A DNA stretch of 64,000 bases, taken from positions 115,364 to 179,363 of the forward strand of contig NZ_PXZM01000022.1 in assembly GCF_003013395.1 (NCBI RefSeq). Direction: 5' to 3'. How positions within the stretch are numbered: position 1 is the stretch's first letter; every line of letters begins with the position of its first letter. The DNA comes from Brevibacillus fortis. GTDB taxonomy: Bacteria; Bacillota; Bacilli; Brevibacillales; Brevibacillaceae. A program made the translations under genes and the position numbers. Below are positions 45,415 to 57,800 of this stretch, in pieces. The notes beneath the pieces are model-generated. The model was not told where the DNA came from, searched no databases, and was given only the letters and a program-made list of their open reading frames with translations.

Positions 45415-48400
45415 CTACCTCTTCCTTGGAATTTCATTTGGATTCGCCGGTCTAACTCCACCAGGAATTGACTTACCATTTACATGAGGTGTAGGCACAT
45501 TCTGCTTCGTTACCTTATTAATATGACCTTTGCCTATTCCATCATAACGTTGAACCTTATCAAAACCACTAGGATTTAATGGATTGGCTTTATAAGTCTC
45601 ATAATTTGTAACCTCATGAGTTTTTGGATCTTTTTTTAGAACCGTATGGTCTCCTGTTGCTTTTGGATCGGATTTCATAAAGTTCTTAGCTTTTCCAGTA
45701 TTTTTCTGTACAACTTCACCCGTCCCCTTAGACGTATTTTTCAACGTCCCCGCCGCTAATGCACCGGTGGCAGAAGCTGCTAATCCTAAATCAGGTACAT
45801 CTCCTGCAATTCTTTGTGTCCTCGTAGCACCAATTTGAAATACAACCTCATGAACTTCCTGCTTTAAATTTGCGGGTACAATCGCCTCGACTGCTTCATC
45901 ATAATCTATTTTGTGAGCGTCAGCATAAGTTACTGCTCTTCCTCCCCAAGACATCACAAGATCAACGTGATTACCACCAAAATATCCGCCACTTGTTTGA
46001 TCAACTTGGTGCCCGCTAGGATCAACATATTTCTGCGGATTATTATGCGTATACGTATACCGATTTAATGTCAACGGATTATCCACTTGCCCCTTATATG
46101 TATCCTCCGATATAAACCGCCCGATCTTCGGATCATAATACCGGGCACGCAAATAATAAAATCCGCTCTCTTTATCGAACATCTCCCCCGCATACATAAA
46201 CGGGTTGGAAATCGTCTCCTTGACCTTATCTGCGATCAGATTGCCCCAGATGTCGTAATCATACGTGTTCAGGACATTACCATTGGGGGCCTTGATTTTG
46301 ACAACATCACCGTGGCTGTTGTAATAGTAATTGCCTTCAAGATTCGACGCATAGTCCTTTCGCCAAATCAACTGGTTGCCAAACACATTCCGCGCCTTGA
46401 CCCTGCCATCCTGTGTCAGCTCTTCAATCACTTGGCCATTCAAATAGACGTAGTGAGTCGTATCCGTCACGCTGCCAGTCTGTTGCTTCGTCGCCCGCAA
46501 TCCACCTGGATAATATGTGTACGTCGTTGTCCCCTTCTCGTCCTTATACTCCTGCAAACGATTAAACAAATCGTGTTTCATTTCATAGGAGCGCAGAATA
46601 TCTACCGGAGCGTTTGCATACACTTGGCGGTTGCCGCGCTTGTCATAGGCGTATTGCTTGACGTTTCCTTCAACCGATTCTTCCTTGATCCGGGAAAGCT
46701 TGTCGTACACATACAATCCATAATTCGTGCCGGCACGCTTTTGACTGGTGATATTGCCAAACAGATCGTAACCATTTGTCTCATTCCAGCCGTCCGCGTG
46801 ATTCAAGGCTGTTTTTTCACCAAATGAGCTGATCGATTGTTGCATCGCTGTCGGTTGTCCCGGATACGATACAGCATTACTTTCTCCTGAGTTACTGATA
46901 TCGTACGTGTACGTGGTCGTTCCGACTCCTGGAATCGCCACCGAATTTAATCGGTTTGCGTTGTCATAGGTGTATTCGACTCTCATCGAAGGGGCAGAAC
47001 CGGATACGGCGCTTCTGGCTGGGTATACAAGTGTATCTATCGTATCGTCGTTGTCGGAATACAGAAGCTGGTAATCCTTACCCATCATCGTTTGGCGATT
47101 ATTCCGATGGAATCCATCGTAGCCATAGCTGATAGAGTTTCCTGTGTGATTATTTTCACTCAGAAGCAGACCAGACTGTGGATCGTACACCCGGTCTTCA
47201 TAGAAAGAAGCGCCGGAAGAAACTTTCTTTAACTCATGGAAAGGCGTGTAGTCGTAGTTGAATGTGACGCCGTTTTTGTCCTTGTAACTCTTCACAAGAC
47301 CGCTTTTTTCGTAGGTGTACGCCTCCGCTTTTGTCTCTGGATTCTTCTCCGACAGCTTCCACGACAGGCTATTGTAGGTATACTCTGCCGTAGTCGTGCC
47401 ATTCTCCAATACACTGGTGAGATTGCCTAGACCATCGTATCCGTATACATTTACGTTATTTTCCGGGTCCTGCAAATAAACCAGCTTGTCGTTATGATCG
47501 AAGCGCATACTCCACGCTTGGGAAGTTTTGCCGTCCAAGATTTCTTTATTGGTTACTTTCCCGAATCGATCCGTCTGGTAGTTTGTCACACGTTGGTGAC
47601 TGCCGCTTTGGGTCGTCTCCTCTGTGCTCTCCACTTTTCCATACAAATCGCGGTATGTGGTCGCGATAAAGCCATTCGGAGAGAGCGTTTGTTCCGTCAG
47701 ACGGGGTAAGTATCTTGTTCCATCCGAGTAGGCATTGTTTCGATGTTGCTTAGTGGTTCCTAAGGAATTCGTCGTTTGGTACACAAAACCGTCCCAGTCA
47801 TACAGGTACGAGGTACTTTGCTCCTGTTTCCCGTAAGGAACCGTGCGGCTAATCTCCATGCCATCCGGCGTAAACTCGTTTTCTACCAATGAACGCTTCG
47901 CACCTGTCGTGCCCACCTGCTCTTGATAGGCGGTATCTCCATATGGCGTGTAGTAAGTGATGAGTTTCGATTGATCTGGGGCAATTTTCTCCACGATGCC
48001 CGGTCCATCTGCACTCGATCCAGAGGCTTCGCCGTCCCGATAGACATACGTAATGGTTCGTTTTGCGCCTTGATTGTGAAAAGTCTCCGATAATGGTCGG
48101 CCTAACTCATCGTAATCGTATGTAGCCTTGCTTCCGTTCGGATAGGTCTGGCTTTTGATTTGGCCTTTATCGTCGATTTCATAGGAAAAATTCAACACAT
48201 CCGATTTGCCGCTTTCCAGCTCGACACCTGCGAGTGCAATTTGTGTTGGCTGAATGCCATATTGATCATAGGCGGTAAAGGTCTGCGTTCTGGTCTTACC
48301 TGCGCCAAAGTTCTCCGTAATCGAATAGAGCTGATTATTGGTGTACTCATATGTCCGTTCGATCGATTGGCTCTTGTGATTATTGATCAAATTGGCAGGG

Positions 48401-50823
48401 AACGAATTGATCTCCGTTTCCTTTCGGAGCAAATATTGATTGTTGTACTCGAATGTCGTATTCGAATAATACGGATCGCCCGAGGCGGAGGTTGATTGTG
48501 TTCTGGCTGCCTTTAATACGGAGAAGGTCCGGAAGCCCCATGGATTTACACCTTCTGCATCATATGTCCATGTACTCTCGATCCCATCCGGTGCAATCTG
48601 CTTGATCAGTTGACCGTAATCGTTATATTCCAAATACATCTCTTGTGCGTAATTGTTGATCTTGGCCGCATACCGTGAGCGATTGGAAAGGTTCGGGTCT
48701 TTCAAGTAGGAATTGTAAACATCCAGATCGCTAACTGCCGATGTCGGTTCGAGGAAAACGTATTGATACGTCGGCTTTGTATTCCGGCCGGAATAGGCAT
48801 AGGTTGTGTACGTAGTTGGATTGTACTCGACACGATACTTCGCGCCTGATACATTTGTTCCGCCTTTGCTCACGCCTGTTGTCTTCTCGCTTCGCAGCAA
48901 CGTATTTCCGTCTTGATTGACCTTGTAAATGGAATTTTTCGTGTAACGGGAAGCCTCAGATTCTGTGACTTGGATGGTATCCCCATGGCGTTCCGCAAAA
49001 TTCTTCAATCTTGGCAGTTGTTCCTTTGGTACCTTCCATATCTCGCGGAGGTTGTCGTTATTGGCATAGTTCTTTTCCAGCTTATACGTATTGGTTCCTT
49101 TTGGCGTTTTCTGCGTATAGCTGTACGATACTTTATTGACAGGATGATAAGCTACATAGCTTAGTGCATACTTGTCTTGAAAAATCCGTACGAGACCGTC
49201 ATTGAACGTAGTTTGACCGAGTTGATAGGGACGATATTCGTAGTTGATTTTTAATCCTTGCAACGGATAGGAAACTTCTTGCATGAGCAAGTAATCGATT
49301 TCCTTACGCTTCTTTGTATCCGATTCCCAATACTTTGCTGAATCTTGAAGAGTTTGATCAGTTGGTAGCTTGTCCAGCGTGTATTCTTTGTTCAAATTGA
49401 AATAAGCAATGCCCTTGGTAGTAGGATTATGATAGGAATAATTTGCTACTGTATAAGGACCGTTTCCACTCCCTGCTGTCGGCAGGACTTCTACTCGAAC
49501 AAGCTGATGGTAACTTCTCAATGCGAACTTTCGTTCAAAATGGTAGCGAATGTGCTTGAGCACAGTAGTCTCAGTTTTATCTTTATAGACAATCAAGTCT
49601 TGCGTGGTGTCGTTTTGCTTTCGTTTCAGCACCACATAACGACCGACACTGTCTTCGATGCTGACCGGCTCTCCGTCGCTATCCAGGTTGTACTTGATCG
49701 TGTCCCCATAAATATTGGATTTGACGACCGTTCCCAGCTTTACATCAAATTCATATCTCAAATTACGGTAATACAACGTGTACTTCTCATTCACTTTGTC
49801 AGTGATGAACATGATGTCTTTATACGGATAATTCACAAACTTGTTGAACCGATATTCTAAGGATGTCCCGTCCTCTAAGCTGATGTAATAACGATTCGAC
49901 GTTGGACTCTTGTCTACGTTGGTGGAGTAAATTTGCAGGCCTGGATTATAAGGGTCGTCCCTTACCGTAGCTACCTGCTCCCGCGTGACGACATCCAGTC
50001 TTGGCATATTAAAATCCCAACCGGGTGCAAATTTCTCATTGATTAGAGCTTCATTCTTGTCTAGATCATCGTCCCAGCTTGGTACACCGATTTTACTACT
50101 CAGGGAGTGATATCTGCGCTTAATATCCAGATCCAGTCCATGCTTTCCTGGCAAGTAGAGATCTTGCTCCACTAGGTTCGCAGCGCGATATACATCATCT
50201 ACGGATTGCTCTGTTTTTGAACGAGCAAAGCGAAACTCCTGATCTTTTTCTGTGTAGAGAACTTCTGGAGGAGTTGTATTCACTGCTTGAATGTCGAGCG
50301 TTTCCTCCAGACTCTTAAGTTCATTTACTTTCGATGCTACAAGGGGTGTAAGGCGATTTAAGAGGGCCTTATTTTCCTGACTGAAATGATCGAATTGAGA
50401 AACGAGCTGGTCACTGGTAAAAGTTTTGACTTCTGCTTGTTCTTCAGTTGAAAGCAGCTGCAATAGATCTGGATAGAAATAGGCAGCGTATTTTAGTAAG
50501 GTTCGGTCGAATGTTTGGTGTATTTCGATTGCTGTGTTAGCATCCAGCTGGGTCCATGTTAGTGAAGCGATGTCATCTGCGTTATATGAGGTTGGATCTT
50601 TTGCTTCTCTTTTTTCTGGTAGAGGGTTGAGATTTTGCTCTGCGATAGATTGCTGGATTTCATCTATTGTCTCGGTTGGAGTTGATGATTCTATACTTTG
50701 TGTATTTGATAAGTCTTGGATTGACGGTTCATTTGCCAGGGTACTCATCGGTGGTATAAGCGTCGTGAATAGGGAAATGCTTAATAGAAAAATCAAGATT
50801 GATTTTGTAGACAGGAGTTTCAT
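45415..50823 (-). CDS. Rhs/YD-repeat (WapA-like) polymorphic toxin
   Basis: An 1802-residue exported toxin. A signal peptide (residues 1-30) is followed by a long WapA-like shell with many YD repeats (motifs such as TYDYDELGRPLSETF, YTYDNANRLNSVA, YGYDGLGNLTSV). The Rhs core ends in FYYLRARYYDPKIGRFISED and the conserved YVDPSGHQVDQ, after which the variable toxin begins. The last 80 residues (DHTVLKKDPKTHEVTNYETY, then KVTKQNVPTPHVNG and GGVRPANPNEIP) resemble polymorphic toxin type 24, a predicted RNase. GGAGG precedes the ATG. The adjoining Imm53-like gene supports an antibacterial contact or secreted toxin role. Confidence 0.9.
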   Translation of the reverse strand: MKLLSTKSILIFLLSISLFTTLIPPMSTLANEPSIQDLSNTQSIESSTPTETIDEIQQSIAEQNLNPLPEKREAKDPTSYNADDIASLTWTQLDANTAIEIHQTFDRTLLKYAAYFYPDLLQLLSTEEQAEVKTFTSDQLVSQFDHFSQENKALLNRLTPLVASKVNELKSLEETLDIQAVNTTPPEVLYTEKDQEFRFARSKTEQSVDDVYRAANLVEQDLYLPGKHGLDLDIKRRYHSLSSKIGVPSWDDDLDKNEALINEKFAPGWDFNMPRLDVVTREQVATVRDDPYNPGLQIYSTNVDKSPTSNRYYISLEDGTSLEYRFNKFVNYPYKDIMFITDKVNEKYTLYYRNLRYEFDVKLGTVVKSNIYGDTIKYNLDSDGEPVSIEDSVGRYVVLKRKQNDTTQDLIVYKDKTETTVLKHIRYHFERKFALRSYHQLVRVEVLPTAGSGNGPYTVANYSYHNPTTKGIAYFNLNKEYTLDKLPTDQTLQDSAKYWESDTKKRKEIDYLLMQEVSYPLQGLKINYEYRPYQLGQTTFNDGLVRIFQDKYALSYVAYHPVNKVSYSYTQKTPKGTNTYKLEKNYANNDNLREIWKVPKEQLPRLKNFAERHGDTIQVTESEASRYTKNSIYKVNQDGNTLLRSEKTTGVSKGGTNVSGAKYRVEYNPTTYTTYAYSGRNTKPTYQYVFLEPTSAVSDLDVYNSYLKDPNLSNRSRYAAKINNYAQEMYLEYNDYGQLIKQIAPDGIESTWTYDAEGVNPWGFRTFSVLKAARTQSTSASGDPYYSNTTFEYNNQYLLRKETEINSFPANLINNHKSQSIERTYEYTNNQLYSITENFGAGKTRTQTFTAYDQYGIQPTQIALAGVELESGKSDVLNFSYEIDDKGQIKSQTYPNGSKATYDYDELGRPLSETFHNQGAKRTITYVYRDGEASGSSADGPGIVEKIAPDQSKLITYYTPYGDTAYQEQVGTTGAKRSLVENEFTPDGMEISRTVPYGKQEQSTSYLYDWDGFVYQTTNSLGTTKQHRNNAYSDGTRYLPRLTEQTLSPNGFIATTYRDLYGKVESTEETTQSGSHQRVTNYQTDRFGKVTNKEILDGKTSQAWSMRFDHNDKLVYLQDPENNVNVYGYDGLGNLTSVLENGTTTAEYTYNSLSWKLSEKNPETKAEAYTYEKSGLVKSYKDKNGVTFNYDYTPFHELKKVSSGASFYEDRVYDPQSGLLLSENNHTGNSISYGYDGFHRNNRQTMMGKDYQLLYSDNDDTIDTLVYPARSAVSGSAPSMRVEYTYDNANRLNSVAIPGVGTTTYTYDISNSGESNAVSYPGQPTAMQQSISSFGEKTALNHADGWNETNGYDLFGNITSQKRAGTNYGLYVYDKLSRIKEESVEGNVKQYAYDKRGNRQVYANAPVDILRSYEMKHDLFNRLQEYKDEKGTTTYTYYPGGLRATKQQTGSVTDTTHYVYLNGQVIEELTQDGRVKARNVFGNQLIWRKDYASNLEGNYYYNSHGDVVKIKAPNGNVLNTYDYDIWGNLIADKVKETISNPFMYAGEMFDKESGFYYLRARYYDPKIGRFISEDTYKGQVDNPLTLNRYTYTHNNPQKYVDPSGHQVDQTSGGYFGGNHVDLVMSWGGRAVTYADAHKIDYDEAVEAIVPANLKQEVHEVVFQIGATRTQRIAGDVPDLGLAASATGALAAGTLKNTSKGTGEVVQKNTGKAKNFMKSDPKATGDHTVLKKDPKTHEVTNYETYKANPLNPSGFDKVQRYDGIGKGHINKVTKQNVPTPHVNGKSIPGGVRPANPNEIPRKR

Positions 50824-50844
50824 ATTGCCTCCGAAAGAAATGTT

Positions 50845-50869
50845 GTCCCCCTTGGTTAGAAGGGGGATT
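50845..50869 (-). other. Hairpin between RCC1 gene and Rhs gene
   Basis: TCCCCCTT pairs with AAGGGGGA around a six-base loop. There is no T tract after it on the minus strand, so it is more likely an mRNA stability or attenuation element than a terminator. It ends about 20 bases upstream of the rhs start. Confidence 0.5.
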
Positions 50870-50881
50870 CACTAGTAATAA

Positions 50882-51880
50882 TTATGGTGTAATTTTGACT
50901 TTTACAGGTTTGTTACTGTTTGTAGTTGTTCCATCTCCTAGTTGACCTCGATCGTTACTTCCCCATGCATAAACTGTTCCGTCTCTTTTTAAAGCAAAAC
51001 TATGTCTCGCATTTGGCCCGCTTGCAATTTCATCAATTTCTGTTAATCCAGGTACATTTACTGGAGCCAGTCTATTATAAACACTGCCATCACCAATTTG
51101 TCCTTTTCCGCCGTCTCCCCACGCATACACTTTCCCATTTACATCAAGAGCCAAGCTATGAGAATCACCGGCAGCAACAGAAACAATATTTGAAAGTCCT
51201 TTTGTTTTAGTTAGACTTGACACCGCTGCTCCACTGTCAATGCCTAGCTGACCATACCCGTTTTCCCCCCAAGCCCATACTGTTCCGTCCTTTTTAAGAG
51301 CAAGACAGTGAGCTCTCCCAGCCGAAATTGCCGTAACGTCTGTTAGACTTGAATGTACTGGGATTGGAAATTTAATTGTTGTGCTACCATACCCATAAAG
51401 ACGTCCCCACACCCACACCGTACCATCTTTCTTGAGGGCTAGTGAATAAGCGCTTCCAGCAGCAATCTCTGTAACATCTGTAAGGCCGACTGCTTGTACT
51501 GGTTTGCTACTATTCCCACTTCCACTATTACCCAACTCACCAGAACTATTTAATCCCCAACTCCATACTGTACCATCAGCTTTTAAAGCTACACTGTGGT
51601 TCGAACCTGCGGCAATACGCGAAACGTTTGTAATGCCTTTTACTTTGAAAGGAACGTTTGCTTTAACCGCAGGTGCACCGTCTCCCAATTGACCATAAGA
51701 ATTATCACCCCATGCCCAAACTGTACCATCACTTTTCAGTATAAGAGAGTGCCCTTGACCCGCTGCACTACTCACTGCATTACTCGCTGCCAAAGTCGTC
51801 TCTTTTGATAGAAAAAGAACTGAAAGCATCATCAGTAAAATATTACTTATTAATTTTAACTTCATTAGATTTTTTTTCAC
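50882..51880 (-). CDS. Secreted RCC1-repeat protein
   Basis: A 332-residue protein with a signal peptide (to about residue 32) and six or seven RCC1-type repeats of about 47 residues, each with the pattern A-A-G-x2-H-S-x-ALK-x-DGTVWAWG-x-N-x2-GQLG. The repeats should close into a beta propeller. The GTG start follows GGAG at nine bases; an ATG five codons on is possible. It starts only six bases after the giant protein's stop codon, so it is probably translated with it. It shares its repeat type with the C-terminus of that protein. The function is likely binding at the surface. Confidence 0.85.
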   Translation of the reverse strand: MKKNLMKLKLISNILLMMLSVLFLSKETTLAASNAVSSAAGQGHSLILKSDGTVWAWGDNSYGQLGDGAPAVKANVPFKVKGITNVSRIAAGSNHSVALKADGTVWSWGLNSSGELGNSGSGNSSKPVQAVGLTDVTEIAAGSAYSLALKKDGTVWVWGRLYGYGSTTIKFPIPVHSSLTDVTAISAGRAHCLALKKDGTVWAWGENGYGQLGIDSGAAVSSLTKTKGLSNIVSVAAGDSHSLALDVNGKVYAWGDGGKGQIGDGSVYNRLAPVNVPGLTEIDEIASGPNARHSFALKRDGTVYAWGSNDRGQLGDGTTTNSNKPVKVKITP

Positions 51881-51886
51881 TTAAAC

Positions 51887-54800
51887 TCACTCCATTTTAT
51901 TGTCATTCGTTAATACTGGAACTGTGCTATTTTGTAGACTATTATTTCCTAGCTGTCCCTTTTCGTTTTGACCCCATGCCCATACACTTCCGTCTTCTTT
52001 CACCATCAATGTATGTGCTCCACCTGCAGACCAGCGATTGACTTTCACTTTTGTCTCCCTGACTTCCACAGGAACTGTGATCGTTTTGTTATCGTAGCTG
52101 ACTGTGATAGTCGCAGTTCCTACCGATACCGCTGTGATCACTCCTGCCTCATTTACCGTTGCCACCGTTGGGTTACTGCTCTCATACCTCGATTGTGTCG
52201 TGACATCTTGAGTGTCGTTGTTTAGATAGGTCGCCGTGATTTGCAATGACTTGCTTTGCGATGTTGGCAGCAACACCGTCCCTAGATTCGCTTTCACTTC
52301 GATATCCTTGACTTCCACTGGGACAGTTATCGTTTTGCTATCGTAGCTGACGGTAATGCTCGTTGTCCCTACCGATACCGCTGTGATCACTCCTGCCGTA
52401 TCTACCGTTGCAACAGCTGGGTTACTGCTCTCATACGTCGACTGCGTCGTGACATCTTCGCTACTGTTGTTCGAATAGGTCGCCGTGATTTGCAATGGCT
52501 TGCTTTGGGACGTAAGCAACAACACCGTACTTGGACTCGCTACCAATTGTTGCGCCATGATGTTCAGCATAATTTCTATTGGCGTCGTCCGATTCTGTAC
52601 CGTTCCATCTCCTAGCTGCCCTTTCTCATTTTGACCCCATGCCCATACACTTCCGTCTTCTTTCACCATCAATGTATGTGCTCCACCTGCGGACAAGCGA
52701 TTGACTTTCACTTTTGTCTCCCTGACTTCCACAGGAACTGTGATCGTTTTGTTATCGTAGCTGACTGTGATAGTCGCAGTTCCTACTGATACCGCTGTGA
52801 TCACTCCTGCCTCATCTACCGTTGCCACCATTGGGTTACTGCTCTCATACTTCGATTGTGTCGTGACATCTTGGGTGTCGTTGTTTAGATAGGTCGCCGT
52901 GATTTGCAATGGCTTGCTTTGGAATGTTGGCAGCAACACCGTCCCTAGATTCGCTTTCACTTCGATATCCTTGACTTCCACTGGGACAGTTATCGTTTTG
53001 CTATCGTAGCTAACGGTAATGCTCGTTGTCCCTACCGATACCGCTGTGATCACTCCTGCCTCATCTACCGTTGCAACCGCTGGGTTACTGCTTTCATACC
53101 TCGACTGCGTCGTGACATCTTCGTTACTGTTGTTTGAATAGGTCGCCGTGATTTGCAATGGCTTGCTTTGAGACGTAAGCAACAACACCGTACCCGGACT
53201 CGCTACCAATTGTTGCGCCATGATGTTCAGCATAATTTCTATTGGCGTCGTCCGATTCTGTACCGTTCCATCTCCTAGCTGCCCTTTCTCATTTTGACCC
53301 CATGCCCATACACTTCCGTCTTCTTTCACCATCAATGTATGTGCTCCACCTGCGGACAAGCGTTTTATCTTATCTTCTTTCAATACTTGGGCTACTTTTA
53401 CATTCGCGTTTACCTTGGTTCCCAAATAGTCAATGGTTATTGAGGTGATTCCGTCTTTTATTCCCGTGAGGAGTCCACTTGCAGAAACAGATGCTATAGA
53501 TGGATCTGCCATTGTAAATAATGATTTATCCGTTACCATTGCTTCAGTACCATCCGCAAGCTTCAATAGCACATTTAATTGTTGTGTTTTCCCCTCTTGA
53601 AGAGTGATGTCTTCCGGTACAACTTTGATGTTCTGAACCGGAATTTCTGCTGTAACAACAACAGGCACAGCCGCACTTGCTCCCCCAAAGGAAACGGTGA
53701 TGTTCGTACTACCTGCCTTAACAGCCGTAACCACCCCGTTTGCATCAACGGATACCACTGTGGCATCTCCTGGCAAGTAGACTGCTTGTCCAGAAACATC
53801 CATGTTCTTGCCGTCCTTATAGGTCGCTGTTACTTGTAGCTGCTGCGTCTTCCCAACCAATATGTTCAGGCTGACTGGTGTAACGGACAAGCTCTGCACA
53901 GGCTCTTGTGTCTCTGTAACCTGAACAGGAACCGTAATTACTTTCCCACCAAAAGATATGGTTACAGTAGATGATCCTACTGCCACCCCAGTAACAGACC
54001 CACTTGCTTCAACACTGGCAATAGCAGGTTGCGAACTCTGATAAGTCGCCTGATTCGTTACAATCGTTTGGCTGTTATCACTGTAGGTCGCCTTCACTTC
54101 CAACTGCTGGTTGGCTCCTTTGCCAATGCTCACTGTCGCTGGCGTAACAGCCAAAGACACGAGAGTGATGGCATTTCCTGAAACCGTGACCGGAATGATC
54201 GTACTTTGCCCGCCGTAGCTAACCGTGACCTGCGTAGCTCCTGGCGAAAGTGCTGTTATCAGTCCACTACTTTCCACTGATGCAACATTGGCATTACTGC
54301 TTGTATACACGGCTTGCTTTGAAATATTTTCTTCGGCCCCGTTTGAATAAGTGGCCGTGACACTAAGCTGTTGAGTACCACCTGCAACCAATGACACTTG
54401 CACTGGGGTTCCTTTTATTTCCTGGATGGTAGCCCCTTGAACAGTTATCTGGCTGGATGCGTTTTTACCATCATAAGAAACGGTAATCGTCGCTGTTCCT
54501 GCTTTGATACCCGTTACGACACCTTGGCTGCTCACTTGCGCAACAGATGAATTCGAGGTGTCAAAGCTGGCAACGCTGCTGATATCTTTGTTGTTACCGT
54601 CTGAGTAATAAGCGGATGCATACAAGCGTTGGATCTGTCCTTCTGTTATTGTGGACTGCCCTGGTGCAAGACTGATCGATGTTAAATGAACAGAAGGTGC
54701 ATCAACCGTAATGGTAAACGCCTTCGACTGCCCTCCGAAAAACAATTTGGCCCGCGTCGTCCCGCCGTTCACCGCATACACAATCCCTTTGTTGATAGAG

Positions 54801-57800
54801 GCAACCGAGGGATCCTCCACGACATATACAGCCTGCGCGCTTACATCCACCTGACTCCCGTTGTCCAATGTTGCCATGACCTTAATCGATTTGGAGTTAC
54901 CAGGTGATACATCCACCTTCTCCATATCAAGACTCAAGGCTTTGGCCTTCGGTGGTATAGATGCGTTTTGCTTTACGCTTTTTGTGATATTTCCGTTCTC
55001 GTCATGATAGAAAATGACGCTTTCGACTCCATTTTCTTTGATCGCCTTAATTCGATTGTTCTGATCATATACATACTCGTAAACCGTTCCCCCAGCCGCT
55101 GGAGCAAAAACTGTAAATATTACATTGACTGGATTACTTTCTGTATTTGTCAGCTTAATCGTATAGGCACCTGCCGCCAAATCATAAATGACTTCAGCTG
55201 CACTTGGCTTCTCCCTCGGTGACACTTGAACCCCATTGGAATAGACCGTTACAGTTGGATACTTCTGACTTGGATTTTTCAATTGCGTAACCATGCGATA
55301 CTTTCCAGGAATGATAGCATTCATGGCGATTTCTACCGTTTGTCCACCTGAAATCGTGATATCGTTTGGCTGATTAAAAACAAAGGCTTCGCCCCCTGGC
55401 TTTGCCAGAAGCGTAGCGTAAAACGCACTTTTTCCTACAATCTTCACATAATACGTTTTTCCGGCGGCAAATACTGGATTCACTCTACCATTACTTCCTG
55501 AAGAGATTTCCTCATGATCCAGCAAGCCCGCCCCTTTATAAACGGATATATTTGCATCTGCCGCTAATCCCGAGTCGTTATTTAACGTGAACTGATAAAC
55601 TCCGCTCGTTTTCGCTGTGATTTTAAAGTATTTTGCCTGATCGGCAGGAAAATGCATCCGTACCGGATTATACTCTACCAACAGATTAAAATTGCTTTCT
55701 GCTGGTTTCGTTCGGACAGTGTAGGGGCTGCTGCTATAGCTGCTAGTACCGGATGAATTGTACGCCCAAAGTATGATTGTATAAGCGCGATCCGGTTGTA
55801 GGCCCGTGATGGTATAAGTGGATACGTTGCCTACCCGCTTGATCCCGCCGCCATCTACTTGAATGCCGTAGTCTATTGCGCCTGCGACAGGACTCCAAAA
55901 TACTTTAAGGGAATTCGTATCTGCCTCTACACTAATATTATTAGGGGCATCTGGTTTCTTCTCGATAGTCAAGCTTCCGGGATAAACCGCTACAAATCCG
56001 CTGCGATTGGATACTTCGATGTTCGGGTAGGTACCTTCTCCAAGATCCCTGCCCCTCCAGCTAAGGGTCCAGTGACCTGAGCTGCCAGTGGTAGCAAAGG
56101 TTTTTGGTCCATCGTTGCGATTCATCCTTCCAGATATGACATCGCCTGCTTGAAGATGGGTATATACCCCTTCCAAGGTAAAGGTCTCATCAATATCAAT
56201 GACTCTCTTTGCCCCAGGGGTATAAATGACGATCTTCGGGAGAGCATCTACCAATCGGGATGAGTAATTCGTTGGTGTAGTCCATGCCCCGCGATTATCC
56301 TGAGCTTGAACCGTCCAATACACGGTCTGATACAACATTTCTTTTGTGATGGGGAAAAAATATCTGCCGGACGCATTCCCATTTTGGCTCGATTCGGAAA
56401 TCGTCTCTTCTTTCTCACCCAGCTCGTTTCCGCCTGGAGTCAGTCCCACTCTTAATTTTGTTGATACGATTTTGTCTGAAACATCATTATCTCTAAGCGA
56501 ATAATTGATTAATCCTCTAAGGCCACTATCCATAATGACAAGCTCTGTATTCACGACCACAGGTGCTTGATTGGTGGCTAATAGATAGAACTCCAATTTA
56601 GCGGTACTGCCTTCAAGAATTTTCGGGGCATCACTCTTCATTACCGCTTTTAGGCGCACATCAATGAGTGCGTTTTTTTGTATATAGTTTGTATCAAATA
56701 CATAAGAACGGGCTGTCCCTGTTAATTTCTCCCGTTTTGTAGAAGTGACATGCCCGCCCTCGCTGATATAAATGATTAATTCTTGCGAGGCTATATAACT
56801 TGGATACCCTTTACCGTTGTAGTAGTCCCAATCCAACGTAATCGACTGCCCTTTTGGTATTTCTTGTCGATCTTTCGGATATTTCCAATTTGCAGAAATG
56901 GTTATCGGGTCCTTTTCAGCTTGCGCTCTCATATCCAAGCTAATATCGACTTTTTCGACGAGAGATTTACTGGATTTCTGATCGACTGCCCAGACACGAA
57001 GTGAGTAGAGATGATCTGGCTTCAAATTGCGGATGGGCAAGTTGTACGAAAATTCATTTGCGCTCTCAGACGCCGTAAAACGAGTCAGTTCATGAGGATC
57101 TTCCTCATCCAGCTGATACCAAATATGAACTTGGTCTCCGATGTTCGGATCCATCGCAATACCTGATATGATGATGACATCCTCTGAATTAACAGTAAAG
57201 ACAGCCTTCCCTACCATTGGTGAGGTCAAATAGACTTGGGGAGCAGAATTATCGTTCACCTCATTCGTTACGTAGGTGATTTCAGGTGTCCATTTGAGAA
57301 GATCCCCGACACTGTTTTCTTTCTGGTTTACTTGAAAAATTAGTGCGTCTCCTTCTTCAATGGAAAGCTCCTCCTGAAGTTCCACACCAATCTCATCGTT
57401 AAAGTCAATCGATTGCCAGCCTGAGGAAGGCCAAATTTGAGCATCGTTTTTCAGTAGTCGGACGTTGACTCCGTCTCCCTCTTCCACTTGGATTTTGGAA
57501 ATCCAGCCGCTAACGTGAATTCGTCCTGAACGCGGCGCCTTCCATTTCAGGATAGGATCTGAGCTCCCAACTTTTATCCACGTATTTCCGATCGCGGTCT
57601 CGTTTTGATTACTCTTCCATTCCTCGGCAGCTTTGTCCCACTCCAAGTCCGTGAAGCGATCTCCGCTTACCTCCTGATAGGACCAGTTGTTCTGTCCTTG
57701 CTGATTAGAAAATTGCAGCCAAAAAGCATACGTGTCATGTATGGGTTCAACAATCGTGATTGTCTTCTCCATACTGGTTTGCTTCCCGTCTTTTTCTGTG

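Noticed and set aside
51960..53365. CRISPR-like or satellite repeat
   Set aside because: The unit is 663 bases, in frame and coding throughout, so it is a protein-domain duplication.
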